64,000 bases of DNA from Methylohalobius sp964654415 (GTDB lineage Bacteria; Pseudomonadota; Gammaproteobacteria; Methylococcales; Methylothermaceae). A model generated the notes under the pieces. The model was not told the origin of the DNA, did not search any database, and worked only from the letters and a program-made list of their open reading frames with translations. Positions 19,390 through 28,403 of this stretch are shown here, piece after piece; the first letter of the stretch is position 1; every line of letters starts with the position of its first letter. The stretch is taken from contig CAZZIP010000004.1 of assembly GCA_964654415.1 (NCBI GenBank), positions 62,001 through 126,000 of the forward strand, written 5' to 3'. Made by a program: the position numbers and the translations under genes.

Positions 19390-22300
19390 AAGACAAGCTT
19401 TATCCTGACTTCTTGGGGTAATTGCCGCAGAATGATAAACCGCTCAGCCACCGGTCCTGGCAGTTCGACGGCCACTCCACCCGGTGGGACACGGACTTCT
19501 CCCTCTACGGCCAGGTACACGGCATCGGTCCCCTCCCGGCGCAGGGTGTAAGCCAGTTTGCCGTACCGGGTCGGCAGGCCTTTAACCGCCACCTGGCCTT
19601 GGACTAACCACTCCCAAGGAACGCCGGCAGCCAGGACCAGCCGCTCTTCGTGTTCGTAGGCAAACAGGCTAAGGACCGCCAAGATATACTCGGCACCCAC
19701 CCACGAATGGGGAAGGTCGCCTAAAAAACACGGCGCATTTGGGTCGCGCCAGGCGATCTCTGGCCACTGGTTCCAAGCAGGAAGGCGCCTGTCGGCTAAC
19801 AAATAGTTTAAAAGCTTAAGAGCTTCTTGCCGCCTGCTTAGACGCACCAACGCCTGGACGATGCGGACCTCGTAAGGGCTGTAATTGACCTGCTGGGTGC
19901 GGCCTAAGATCTTCTCCTCAAGCCCTTTAAGGTACTGGTCGAAAGTGCGCTCCAGCAAAGGCCTAGGTAGGCAGTCTTCCACCCCAAGGGCGCAGGCGAT
20001 GGCGGTGGCGGTCGGATCGAAGTCGCCCAGTTCCACCGAACCTGGCACGTACTCGATCCTATGCCAGGCACAGGTGGCTTCGACCGCATCCTGGATGTTC
20101 TGCTTAAATTGCCAAGCCAGCGCTTCAAGGCAGTCAGCCTCCGCGAGATCGCCAACGCTTTTTGCCAGCCAGGCAGCGTCGCGCATACCCCGCAGCGCCC
20201 AAAAATCGTCCCAGAAAGCGTGCACTGGCTGGGCCATGTATCCTTCATGGCTCATGGATTCGGGCAGGAGGCCAAAATAGGCACGCTTGTCAGGCGCTTG
20301 GTATTCGGCAGTCAATCTCTGAGCGCGCAAGCTCTTAAGGTAAGCAATGGTTTGCTTAGCCTTAGGCCACATTCCCAAGACCCATTCGGCATCGCCGGTC
20401 AGTCGCCAGTATTCGGCTAAGCCGTGCAGAAACTGGCCATAGGCATCGAATTCCGGCAGCCACTCTGGACCTTGGTCGTCCACGCAGTCGGGGAGGCAGC
20501 CGTCTTGAGCTTGAAAACCCGCATACCAACTCAGAAAATCGCGCAAGGGTTCTTTTATGCCCAACCTAAGCAAAGCCACCCCCATTCCTACCCCGTCGCG
20601 GATCCAAGCGCGGCGATAGCGGCGCGGTCCGGGTCGGAGGGCGACTCCTTGGCGATTGACGAGAATATGGGCGGCGCAAGTCTTAAGGCATAACACCGCT
20701 TCTTGGGCAGATTGAGGTAGCTGGAAATCCGGTGTGCTCAGAGCATTCTGCCAAGCACGGATCACCTCAATGCAGTTGGGCTTTGAGGCCGATTGCGGTT
20801 CTAACAGGCGGTGCCCTGAGCGGAGCGAACGGGACTCAAGCGGCATCGCAACACAGACCTCTTCAGCCGTTGCGGGTGCCAGATCGAGGTCAAAACGCAA
20901 AGCGCCGGAAGCCAGGCCGAGCGGGTCATCCACGGCTACAACCGAAGGCAGGTTCCCTTCGGCCAGATACTGGGTAATTGGCCCCTGGGCAAAAGCCGCC
21001 GCGCCGAAACCGGAAGCAGGCGTCAGGGGAACCAGCCAACGCTCGCCATTGACCCAGACCTTGCCCGTGGCCAATTTTAAGCTTCGGATCGGAAAGAGGC
21101 CGCCGAACCCACGCCACTTCTGCCAAGTGGGGATGACCTGAAACGGTCGGATGGCTGCAAACAATTGCACCGGTTTTGGCTTTTGGCTTTGGAGCAAGAA
21201 GCCAAGGAATAGCTCAGCCCCAGAAGGGTCCGTAAACACCTTAATTTCTAAGGTAACTTCCTTAAGCTGCCACCTTACCCACGGAATCGGCAAATACCCC
21301 TGCTCCAAACCCTGGCTGATCTCGGCATCCCTAAAGCTGAACAGACGGCCGTCGAAGTACAAAAACGGCTCGATGGAAAACGCCCCCTCACCTGCCTCTA
21401 CCAGGCCCTCTTGATTGATCAAAGCCACCGGGCCTCCCTCCAGCCCGCCGGTTGGAGTCCAGTAGCTCTGCTGGCCTTGCCAGTACTTGGGATACCAGCC
21501 GGGGGGATGCTCTTTAGCGAGGCTAGCGAAAAATCCATCGAGCGAGCGGGAAAACTCCAAAGGCTTGACGTCCAGATGGCAAATTCCAAATCCCTGTCCC
21601 GAACTGCGAAGCAGCAAAAGCTTAAGATATCGCGCCCGCGCATTAGGAAGATATACATAACTGCGCCTGGCTCCTCCCTGGCAGGTGGCATAAACGCTTT
21701 GCCAACTCTGACCGTCGTCGGAAAGCTTAACCTCAAAGGCCAAAGCTTCCCTCCCCTCCTCCCAGGCGATCGTAAGCCCCCCAAAAGCGCGCTTGGTGCC
21801 GAAATCGAGCACCAGCCACTGCGGCTGGGCGGGGTCGCTGCGCCAGCATTGTTCGTCCGGGGTCAGGATATGGCTTGCCTCGCATCCAGCCTGGGCACTC
21901 GAAACCAAAACCTTAGGCGTCCCGCGATAAGTCTCATCGATGAGCTTTAATCCGGCGATCTCCACCCAACCTTTGCCGGGGAAATTGGGAGTCAGGGCGA
22001 TTTCGAGGGCAGCTACCGCACGCGGGAAACCCTCGCCTTGCGGACCCCAGGCAAATTCGATCTGCGTACCTGCGATCCTAAGCTCTTGGAAATCTTCCGG
22101 GAAAGCCAAAGCCTCCTGGCGGTAGCGCCAGACGTTCTGGCAAGCATCTGCCAGTTTGAATTCCAACCCACAAGGTCCCCCCTCGCCGCGGATCAGGAAG
22201 CTGAAGATATAGCTTTGCGGAAGCTCAAGCTTAAGCTCGCGGCGGGCGACAACAAATCCATATCGGCTTTGGAATTCAAACTTAAGGCGCAAAGCCCCTC

Positions 22301-22415
22301 CGACTGGGGTATTCGCCAAGGAAAGGCCAACTTGGGCGTGGACCGAAGCGAGCGCGCTCCAGCAAGACAGATCCTTGAAATCATCCAGCGTTTGGGAGGC
22401 TGCTAGCTCAACCAC
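19386..22415 (-). CDS. Discoidin-domain (alpha/alpha)6 carbohydrate-active protein
   Basis: I do not recognise the exact family. From the N-terminus: a beta-rich carbohydrate-binding-like region (about residues 10-160), an F5/8 type C (discoidin) fold (about 180-285: WRSDP...WLVLDFG...YLKLLLL), a long beta-sandwich (about 290-600), then an (alpha/alpha)6 barrel with RRYRRAWIRDGVG and DFDPTATA, reminiscent of GH15/GH63/GH94-type glucosidases. No signal peptide is evident. The start is taken as the GTG at 22415, overlapping the ABC gene by 8 bp, with GGAGCAAGG upstream; extension to 22505 would lie inside that gene. It is followed by an ATGA overlap with the phosphorylase-like gene, so the two are probably made together and act on one polymer. 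Confidence 0.7.
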   Translation of the reverse strand: MVELAASQTLDDFKDLSCWSALASVHAQVGLSLANTPVGGALRLKFEFQSRYGFVVARRELKLELPQSYIFSFLIRGEGGPCGLEFKLADACQNVWRYRQEALAFPEDFQELRIAGTQIEFAWGPQGEGFPRAVAALEIALTPNFPGKGWVEIAGLKLIDETYRGTPKVLVSSAQAGCEASHILTPDEQCWRSDPAQPQWLVLDFGTKRAFGGLTIAWEEGREALAFEVKLSDDGQSWQSVYATCQGGARRSYVYLPNARARYLKLLLLRSSGQGFGICHLDVKPLEFSRSLDGFFASLAKEHPPGWYPKYWQGQQSYWTPTGGLEGGPVALINQEGLVEAGEGAFSIEPFLYFDGRLFSFRDAEISQGLEQGYLPIPWVRWQLKEVTLEIKVFTDPSGAELFLGFLLQSQKPKPVQLFAAIRPFQVIPTWQKWRGFGGLFPIRSLKLATGKVWVNGERWLVPLTPASGFGAAAFAQGPITQYLAEGNLPSVVAVDDPLGLASGALRFDLDLAPATAEEVCVAMPLESRSLRSGHRLLEPQSASKPNCIEVIRAWQNALSTPDFQLPQSAQEAVLCLKTCAAHILVNRQGVALRPGPRRYRRAWIRDGVGMGVALLRLGIKEPLRDFLSWYAGFQAQDGCLPDCVDDQGPEWLPEFDAYGQFLHGLAEYWRLTGDAEWVLGMWPKAKQTIAYLKSLRAQRLTAEYQAPDKRAYFGLLPESMSHEGYMAQPVHAFWDDFWALRGMRDAAWLAKSVGDLAEADCLEALAWQFKQNIQDAVEATCAWHRIEYVPGSVELGDFDPTATAIACALGVEDCLPRPLLERTFDQYLKGLEEKILGRTQQVNYSPYEVRIVQALVRLSRRQEALKLLNYLLADRRLPAWNQWPEIAWRDPNAPCFLGDLPHSWVGAEYILAVLSLFAYEHEERLVLAAGVPWEWLVQGQVAVKGLPTRYGKLAYTLRREGTDAVYLAVEGEVRVPPGGVAVELPGPVAERFIILRQLPQEVRIKLVL

Positions 22416-24141
22416 GGCCAGCCTTGCTCCCTTGCGCAAGCTGTCCGCCCTTGACCGGAAACACCTGCCACTTCCCGTCAGGCTCGAGCTCGAGCACCCG
22501 ATCATAATATTCCAGGTCGCCGGTCATCTCCTCGAAAGTTACATAAGAAATCGCCTGCTGGCGAAAGAGCTCGAGAATGCCTCTTACTTTTTTGGAATCC
22601 AGGGCGCTGCTTGGACGGTCGAGGAAAATAAACTGCGGCGCAAGCAAAAAGGCCCGAGCAACGGCCAGGAGCTGCTGCTCGCCCAGACCGAGCAAGCTGG
22701 CCCAATCTTGCTCGGTGTCTAGACCGAAGCGTTGGATCAGGTTCTCGATCTTAAGGCGCTTGGCCAGATCCAACAGTTCCGGATCAGAGACCTTGCTTAT
22801 GGGACAGCCGCACAGCAAAGCCTGGCGCAATGTCCCAGGCGGCAGATACGGCCGCTCCGGGAGAAACGCCATCTGCTCTAGGGGCGGCCTTAGGATACGC
22901 CCCTCTCCTACCTCCCAGACCCCCGCGGTCGCCCTAAGCAGGGCAGCCTGTGCACTCCGGTCCCCGATTACCAGTAAGGTCTGGCCGTGGGGAATCGCCA
23001 GCGTCAATTCCGCTACCAATAGACGCCCGCTACGCGGCGAGCGCAGAGTCAGCCGGTCATAGGCCACCTGGGTTTTATCTTCTACCACTTCGATCGTCGG
23101 GGCTTCGGCCCGCTCCTCTGCAGCTACCAGGGCGTCGGCCAGGGCATCTAGGCGAGCGATCACCGCCGCAAACGAGGAAATCGACTGGAACTGGGTGACG
23201 ATCAGCGAGAAGGCGCCCATCAGGGTCATGAACGCCATCGCCGCCTGGGTGACTACGCCGAACTCGACCTCGCCGCGAAAATACAAAGGCGCCACGACCA
23301 AGATCGGGATGATCTGGATCAGCCAGTTGTAGCCAGTGGTAAAGAAATTCAGCCGCAGATTGACCTGGATGATCTTATGGAAATTCTTCACTACTTCGGC
23401 AAGCCGTTCGAACAATCTGCCTTGCAGCGGGCATTCCTGGCCGAGCAGCGCGATCGGGTCGGCGTTTTCCCTCAGGTGGATGAGAGTGGCGCGGAAATCA
23501 GCCTCCTTATCGAGCTGATCGTAGTTCAGCCGAACGAGCGGGCGCCCTAAGCGAATCGTCAGGTAAGAACCGGCCGCCGCATAGAGCACGGCCACGCTGA
23601 ACAACAAGGGGCTGATTTCCAATAGTACCCCCGAGAAGGCGATGACGGTGAACCCGCCGTTGAGCAGGATGAGCGCAAACGACAGCGTGGTGACGGTGAA
23701 CGTCTTGATATCGTCGGCAATCCTCTGGTCGGGATTCGGCACCTCGCCGCTTAAGGCCAGACGATAAAAGTTTCGGTGCTGAAGATAACGCTCTAAACTC
23801 AGCCGGGTGAGCCACTCCCGCCACAAAAGCCCTAAGCTCTCCTCCAGATAACGCGCGACCACGGCAACGACGGTGAGCACCGCAAACACCAGAAGATAAA
23901 GCCCAGTTTGCAGCAGCATGCGGTCAAGGTCGCGTTCGGCGACCGCGGTCATGAAATCGCGCCCGACGTAACTATTGACCACGTTCATGCCATTGAAGCT
24001 CAGGATCAAACCCACCAGCAACCCAAACCGCCACAGCGCCATCCTCCCCACTTTTGGATCGCCGGTGAACAGGGTCACGATCCGCACGAACCGGTCTAAG
24101 ACCTGCCGATCGAACTTAATTCGTTGTTGTTCTTGTTTCAT
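22408..24141 (-). CDS. SbmA/BacA/YddA-type ABC protein with degenerate ATPase domain
   Basis: Six membrane helices in residues ~30-330 match the ABC_membrane_2 (SbmA/BacA, ABCD) family, including the conserved EEA-like loop region (LLWREWLTRLSLERYL...FYRLAL, with PNPDQRI). A nucleotide-binding domain follows (about 355-560), but its active site is eroded. The Walker A position reads GDRSAQAALLRA with no Lys, the signature is LGLGEQQ, Walker B ends FIFLDRPSSALD with Arg in place of catalytic Glu, and no switch His is seen. The frame is intact and coupled to neighbours (3 bp after the debranching gene). It may be an ATP-independent transporter, as SbmA itself is driven by proton motive force without an ATPase domain, or a scaffold. 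Cargo unknown. Confidence 0.8.
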   Translation of the reverse strand: MKQEQQRIKFDRQVLDRFVRIVTLFTGDPKVGRMALWRFGLLVGLILSFNGMNVVNSYVGRDFMTAVAERDLDRMLLQTGLYLLVFAVLTVVAVVARYLEESLGLLWREWLTRLSLERYLQHRNFYRLALSGEVPNPDQRIADDIKTFTVTTLSFALILLNGGFTVIAFSGVLLEISPLLFSVAVLYAAAGSYLTIRLGRPLVRLNYDQLDKEADFRATLIHLRENADPIALLGQECPLQGRLFERLAEVVKNFHKIIQVNLRLNFFTTGYNWLIQIIPILVVAPLYFRGEVEFGVVTQAAMAFMTLMGAFSLIVTQFQSISSFAAVIARLDALADALVAAEERAEAPTIEVVEDKTQVAYDRLTLRSPRSGRLLVAELTLAIPHGQTLLVIGDRSAQAALLRATAGVWEVGEGRILRPPLEQMAFLPERPYLPPGTLRQALLCGCPISKVSDPELLDLAKRLKIENLIQRFGLDTEQDWASLLGLGEQQLLAVARAFLLAPQFIFLDRPSSALDSKKVRGILELFRQQAISYVTFEEMTGDLEYYDRVLELEPDGKWQVFPVKGGQLAQGSKAGRG

Positions 24142-24144
24142 CGC

Positions 24145-26223
24145 TTATGGCTCCGAAAAAAATCCAGAACCCATTTTACTCAACTTCCACCACGCCTCCA
24201 GCACGCACGCCACCGACCAGGCCTGAGCCGGACAGCCGCGCGGCAGGTGGGGTGGGTCGGCGTCGAAGATTTCGCTTACCATCCCTAGGCCGGTATCGAA
24301 CAGGTGATCGCGGATCGGTTCCAGCCGGCTGAGCGCGGTCTGCCGATCGCCGGTTACCCGATATTCGGCTAAGGCGTAATGGCCGAGCAGCCACGCCCAC
24401 ACCGTACCCTGATGATAGGCGCCGTCGCGCTCGCGTACCCCGCCGCGGTAACAAGGACAATAGTTAGGGCGCTCTGGAGCCAGCGAGCGTAGGCCGTAAG
24501 AGGTAAGCAGCCTTTCGCCGCAAACCCGGACGATAACTTTTTGGGCGGCTGCGTCCAGGGGGCTGAAAGGCAGGCTGACGGCAAGAATCTGATTGGGACG
24601 CAGGCAGTCATCGTCGCCTTGCGGGCCGTCGAGCACGTCGAAGAGCGTTCCGGTCGCCGGATTCACGAAGCGTTGGAATCCTCGGCGGACGGTTTCCGCT
24701 AAGGCATCATAAACCTCCGCCGATACGCCTAGGCAGCGCGCGAACTGTGCCATGGACTTTAAAGCATTGAACCAAAGCGCGTTGATCTCCACCGGCTTGC
24801 CACGGCGCGGAGTCACTACCCAGTCGCCGACCTTGGCGTCCATCCAGGTGAGCTGCACCCCCTCCTCGCCGGCCTTGAGCAGCCCGTCGGCCTGATCCAT
24901 GACGATGCCGTAGCGGGTGCCCTGGACGTGCCAGCGGACGATGTCCTCCAGCACAGGAAATACCTGGCGCAGCGCAACCAGATCGCCGGTAACTTCCAAA
25001 TAGGCGCGCCAGGCTTCGAAATACCAGAGGGCGGCATCGGCGGAGTTGTAGTCAGGGGTTTCCCCGCGGCCAGGGAACTGATTGGGAAGCAGACCGCGAT
25101 CTACAAAACTGGCGAAGGTCATCAGGATACGCCGGGCGCTGTCGTAGCGTCCGGTGGCCAAGGTCAAGCCCGGCAAGGCGATCATGGTGTCCCGCCCGAA
25201 GTCGCCGAACCAGGGAAAGCCGGCGATCACCGATTCGCCCCTACTGCCGTCTGGGAGCGCGCGGGTGAACAAGAAGCTGGCGGCAGCTAGAATCAGTTGC
25301 TGTACCCACGGCGGGGCATCGGCGAATGGCGGATGTCTGGCCCTGGCCCGGGCGATGAAGGCTGTCTCCAAAGCCAGGAAGCGGCGCATCGATTCCTCCA
25401 GAGGAGGTGGGGTCTCCTTTTCCAAGGTGGCGGCGATGCCCACCCACTCGCCCGGAAGCAGCAAAAGCTGCGCCTCCCCGATGCTCAAATGGTGGTCCCG
25501 ATCGGACAGCCCCCGCTCGCGCTCCACCGGCAAGTCAAAGTTCTCGATCCAAACCCGATCGAACTCGAAGCTGCCACCCTGCACCTTGATCCTCAAGGCA
25601 TAGGGCACACCCGGATCACAGCTGACCCAACCGCGTACGGTAACCCCAGAGGGTTCAGGATCGACCACCGGATCAAAGCGCCCAGGTTCCGTATCGCCGT
25701 GATGGTCGCGGGCGTTGACCAGCAGCTTGACCCTTAGCTTCAGCCGGCGCCGCTCTCCTGGTGGCAGATCGGGCCGGAAAGCCACATACACGGTATTCGC
25801 CTCCGGCTCCAGCCAGATCCTCTGCTCCAGCCGCAGGTCGCCGAAGGCAAAGCGCCAAACCGGCATGCGGCCGTCAAGCCAGAACGACTCGACGTGGATG
25901 TGGCCCTGGGGATCAACGACGCCTTGCGGCCAGCGGTTGCTGCACAGGGGCAGGGATTTGCCGTCGATCTCCAGCCAGGCATCGGCCTTGGCGAAGACCA
26001 GGAAGCGCCCGAGCGGAGGCCTAAGCGGGGCGATCAAGAGGCCGTGGTAGCGGCGGGTCAGGGTGCCCGCCACGGTGCCTGCGGCATAAGCGCCCAGCCC
26101 GTTGGCGAGCCACCACTCGCGGCGTTCGGCCTGGGCCAGGTCGCCTATGATTTCCCGCCCGAAGCGGATGAAACAGGGGGCTATGGTTTTCCCTCCTTTT
26201 GATCGGGTGGTCGGTGATCCCAA
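24145..26223 (-). CDS. Amylo-alpha-1,6-glucosidase-type glycogen debranching enzyme (GDE_C)
   Basis: Cytoplasmic glucanase of the archaeal/bacterial GDE type, removing 1,6-linked glucose from alpha-glucans; not related in fold to GlgX. The N-terminal beta domain has REWWLANGLGAYAAGTVAG and LTRRYHGLL. The (alpha/alpha)6 barrel has GFPWFGDFGRDT (~333-344), a conserved TWMDA region (~455) and GKPVEINALWFNAL. The length is typical (~690). The reading frame opens with TTG at 26223, but the only good ribosome site (AAAAGGAGGG) sits 6 nt before an ATA codon at 26184, where family members begin. It heads the tight carbohydrate block, 43 bp after the cytochrome gene and 3 bp before the ABC gene. Confidence 0.9.
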   Translation of the reverse strand: MGSPTTRSKGGKTIAPCFIRFGREIIGDLAQAERREWWLANGLGAYAAGTVAGTLTRRYHGLLIAPLRPPLGRFLVFAKADAWLEIDGKSLPLCSNRWPQGVVDPQGHIHVESFWLDGRMPVWRFAFGDLRLEQRIWLEPEANTVYVAFRPDLPPGERRRLKLRVKLLVNARDHHGDTEPGRFDPVVDPEPSGVTVRGWVSCDPGVPYALRIKVQGGSFEFDRVWIENFDLPVERERGLSDRDHHLSIGEAQLLLLPGEWVGIAATLEKETPPPLEESMRRFLALETAFIARARARHPPFADAPPWVQQLILAAASFLFTRALPDGSRGESVIAGFPWFGDFGRDTMIALPGLTLATGRYDSARRILMTFASFVDRGLLPNQFPGRGETPDYNSADAALWYFEAWRAYLEVTGDLVALRQVFPVLEDIVRWHVQGTRYGIVMDQADGLLKAGEEGVQLTWMDAKVGDWVVTPRRGKPVEINALWFNALKSMAQFARCLGVSAEVYDALAETVRRGFQRFVNPATGTLFDVLDGPQGDDDCLRPNQILAVSLPFSPLDAAAQKVIVRVCGERLLTSYGLRSLAPERPNYCPCYRGGVRERDGAYHQGTVWAWLLGHYALAEYRVTGDRQTALSRLEPIRDHLFDTGLGMVSEIFDADPPHLPRGCPAQAWSVACVLEAWWKLSKMGSGFFSEP
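26191..26200 (-). promoter_or_regulatory. Strong Shine-Dalgarno before an ATA codon
   Basis: AAAAGGAGGG on the minus strand is a near-perfect ribosome site, followed after 6 nt by ATA (26184-26182) in the frame of the debranching enzyme. No ATG, GTG or TTG lies at the usual distance. Either AUA initiates translation, or this was ATG recently (or is a base-call error). Downstream residues match the normal family N-terminus. Confidence 0.6.
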
Positions 26224-26266
26224 GCGTCAGCCTGCATGCCCAAGGCTGGCTTATGAGCTTGGCATT

Positions 26267-27670
26267 TCAAAGCTGGCGCAGAAACGCCACTAGGTCTTTT
26301 TTCTCCTGTTCGTTGAGTTTAAGCCCCAGGATCAGGTTGAAGAACTCCACCGTATCCTCTAGCGTCAGCAGGCGCCCATCATGCAGATAAGGCGGCGAAT
26401 CCTTGATACCCCGCAGGGGGAAGGTCTTGATGGGCCCATCGCTCGACGCCATCATTCCATTGATCATGCGCGGTTTGTAGAACCTTTCCACTTGCAGGTT
26501 GTGCATCAAGTTGTCGGTATAGTAAGGCGGGATGTGGCAGCTGGCGCAGCGACCTTTGCCAAAGAACACCTCCTGGCCGCGCAACTCTTCGGGCGTGGCC
26601 TTGTCCGGGTCGAGCCTGCCGAACACGTCGAGTTTGGGAGCAGGCGGAAAATCCAAAAGCTCCTGGAACTCCGCCATGAAGTGCACTTGGCTACCGCGCT
26701 CTAAAATATTGACACCTTTCTTTTGGGCGATGACCGGATCGCCGTCAAAGTAGGCGGCGCGCTGTTCGAATTCGGTGAAGTCCTCCACGCTTTTCAATGC
26801 CCGCTGCGAGCCAAACAGGCGCTGGATGTTCACCCCGCGCAGGGAGGGCGTGTCGATGCGATGGCGGAACTCCTGCGGTCGGATGTCGCCCACCAGGTGG
26901 GTGGCGGCGTTAGTGTGACCGTTGGCGTGGCAGTCAAAGCAGGCCACCCCGAGAGATGGTTTCTCCGAGCGCCGGTCCTCGGTGGCGTTGAACTGTTGCT
27001 GGGGAAAGGGGGTGACCAGGAGCCTTAGTCCCTCAAGTTGCTTGGGGTTTAAAATCCCGTTAAAAAGCTCGTAGTAATTGCTCAGGGTGACAAGCTGCCC
27101 GCGCGAGACGTCTCCAAGGTCTGGCCGGGTAGTCAAAAACATCGGCGGCGGAAATTCCGGCTGAAAGTGCTCGGGAATATCCAGATCTAGGTCAAAGCGG
27201 GTGAGGTCGCGCCCGTCCTGGGCCTTGATCGCCTCCAGCCAGAGCTTGGGGAAAACCATGCCACCCTCGGTGTGGTTGGGATGAGGCAGCGGCAAAAAGC
27301 CCTTTGGGAACAGGTCCTTATCCCGGATTTCCTGGGGGCTCATCGCCGCGAGTTCTTCCCAGCTCAAGCCCTTGGGGAGCTTGACTCGCACTCCTTCTTG
27401 AACCGCCTTGCCGCGGGTCATGGTGATCCCCTTGGCGGGGCGGTCGCTGAGGTCGTAGCGCTCTTTGAGCAGGTCCATTTGGCGCTTCATCACCTTGGGT
27501 TTTTCAGCCTTCATGCGTTTCATCAGCGCCTTGAAGTCCTCGCTGATGACCACCGGGGCATAACTCGATGCTTTTTCTGCAGCAACCGCAAGGCTTACAC
27601 CCAGAGCGGCGACCGCTGCGCCGAAGAAGGCGATCTTTGCCATGGCAGATTTTGGTCTTCTCAGGATCAT
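26267..27670 (-). CDS. Di-heme cytochrome c (MauG/cytochrome c peroxidase-like)
   Basis: Exported periplasmic protein. It has a signal peptide (residues 1-31, cleavage after AVAA) and two c-type heme sites: CFDCH near residue 243 and CASCH near residue 374. The region around the second heme, with a DNLMHN...ESPPYLHDGR-type C-terminus (here DSPPYLHDGRLLTLEDTVEFFN), is characteristic of the di-heme peroxidase/MauG superfamily. The ~200 residues before the first heme are not typical of CcpA, so the reaction is uncertain. The ATG at 27670 follows GGAGGA; the ATG at 27685 lies within the ribosome site region and is rejected. It is divergent from an ECF sigma gene across ~160 bp, and 43 bp upstream of the debranching enzyme. 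Confidence 0.82.
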   Translation of the reverse strand: MILRRPKSAMAKIAFFGAAVAALGVSLAVAAEKASSYAPVVISEDFKALMKRMKAEKPKVMKRQMDLLKERYDLSDRPAKGITMTRGKAVQEGVRVKLPKGLSWEELAAMSPQEIRDKDLFPKGFLPLPHPNHTEGGMVFPKLWLEAIKAQDGRDLTRFDLDLDIPEHFQPEFPPPMFLTTRPDLGDVSRGQLVTLSNYYELFNGILNPKQLEGLRLLVTPFPQQQFNATEDRRSEKPSLGVACFDCHANGHTNAATHLVGDIRPQEFRHRIDTPSLRGVNIQRLFGSQRALKSVEDFTEFEQRAAYFDGDPVIAQKKGVNILERGSQVHFMAEFQELLDFPPAPKLDVFGRLDPDKATPEELRGQEVFFGKGRCASCHIPPYYTDNLMHNLQVERFYKPRMINGMMASSDGPIKTFPLRGIKDSPPYLHDGRLLTLEDTVEFFNLILGLKLNEQEKKDLVAFLRQL

Positions 27671-27833
27671 ACGTTCCTCCTTCATGCTTGTCGCTTTTGC
27701 CCGCCGGTCCTTCCGACAGAGCTACACTGACTAAAACCCATAAGATCGGTTTTTATTCCACCTCCAAGGCAAAAAGGTCACACGCTGATATACTGATCGC
27801 AGTTGCCCATTACGGGTCTTGCAAGATACCGCC

Positions 27834-28403
27834 ATGAGAGCAAAAGACAAAGCTGGCGAACCCTTTCCCGCTGCGGCGCTGGCGCTCCTTGACGGGCTTT
27901 ATAGTTATGCCAGGGTGTTGACGCGCGATCCCAGCAAAGCTGAAGACTTGGTCCAAGAAACCTACGTGCGCGCGCTCGGGGCTGCGAGGTGGCCAGAACC
28001 TGGCGCCCTCAAAGCCTGGCTTTTTATCATCTTACGCCGGCTGTGGCTCAACCAGCTGCGGCATGCCCGTTGTAGACCCGAATTCGTAAGCTTCGATACC
28101 GAAATGGAGTTAGATCAGCAGCTCGGCGAGAGCAGTGGCGACCCGCAGGTCATTCACTTACGGCTTACCGAAGACGAGGCGGTACGAGCTGCGATCAAAC
28201 GGCTTGACCCTCCCCACCGCGAGGTCGTCGTGCTGCGAGACTTAGAAGGGTTCAGCTACAAAGAGATCGCCGAGATCCTAGACTGTCCAGTCGGCACGGT
28301 CATGTCCCGCCTCAATCGGGCGCGCGCCTATCTTAGGCAACAGCTTGGCGAGTGGAGAACAGAGCCGCAAACATCGATATTGCCACATCAGGCACGCCAA
28401 TGA
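27834..28403 (+). CDS. ECF-type RNA polymerase sigma factor
   Basis: Alternative sigma factor. Region 2 is LYSYARVLTRDPSKAEDLVQETYVRAL in outline (about residues 20-50), and region 4 is the helix-turn-helix around GFSYKEIAEILDCPVGTVMSRLNRAR (about 135-165). Region 3 is absent, as in all ECF factors. The start is the ATG at 27834; a TTG at 27819 is also in frame. The stop overlaps the anti-sigma start by 4 bp (ATGA), so the pair is co-translated. The gap upstream has a -10-like TATACT at 27789-27794 without a clear -35. The divergent di-heme cytochrome is a plausible target. Confidence 0.93.
   Translation: MRAKDKAGEPFPAAALALLDGLYSYARVLTRDPSKAEDLVQETYVRALGAARWPEPGALKAWLFIILRRLWLNQLRHARCRPEFVSFDTEMELDQQLGESSGDPQVIHLRLTEDEAVRAAIKRLDPPHREVVVLRDLEGFSYKEIAEILDCPVGTVMSRLNRARAYLRQQLGEWRTEPQTSILPHQARQ

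Noticed and set aside
22408..24141. ABC gene as a pseudogene because of its mutated ATPase motifs
   Set aside because: The frame is intact over 577 codons, the membrane half is well conserved, and it is tightly coupled to both neighbours.
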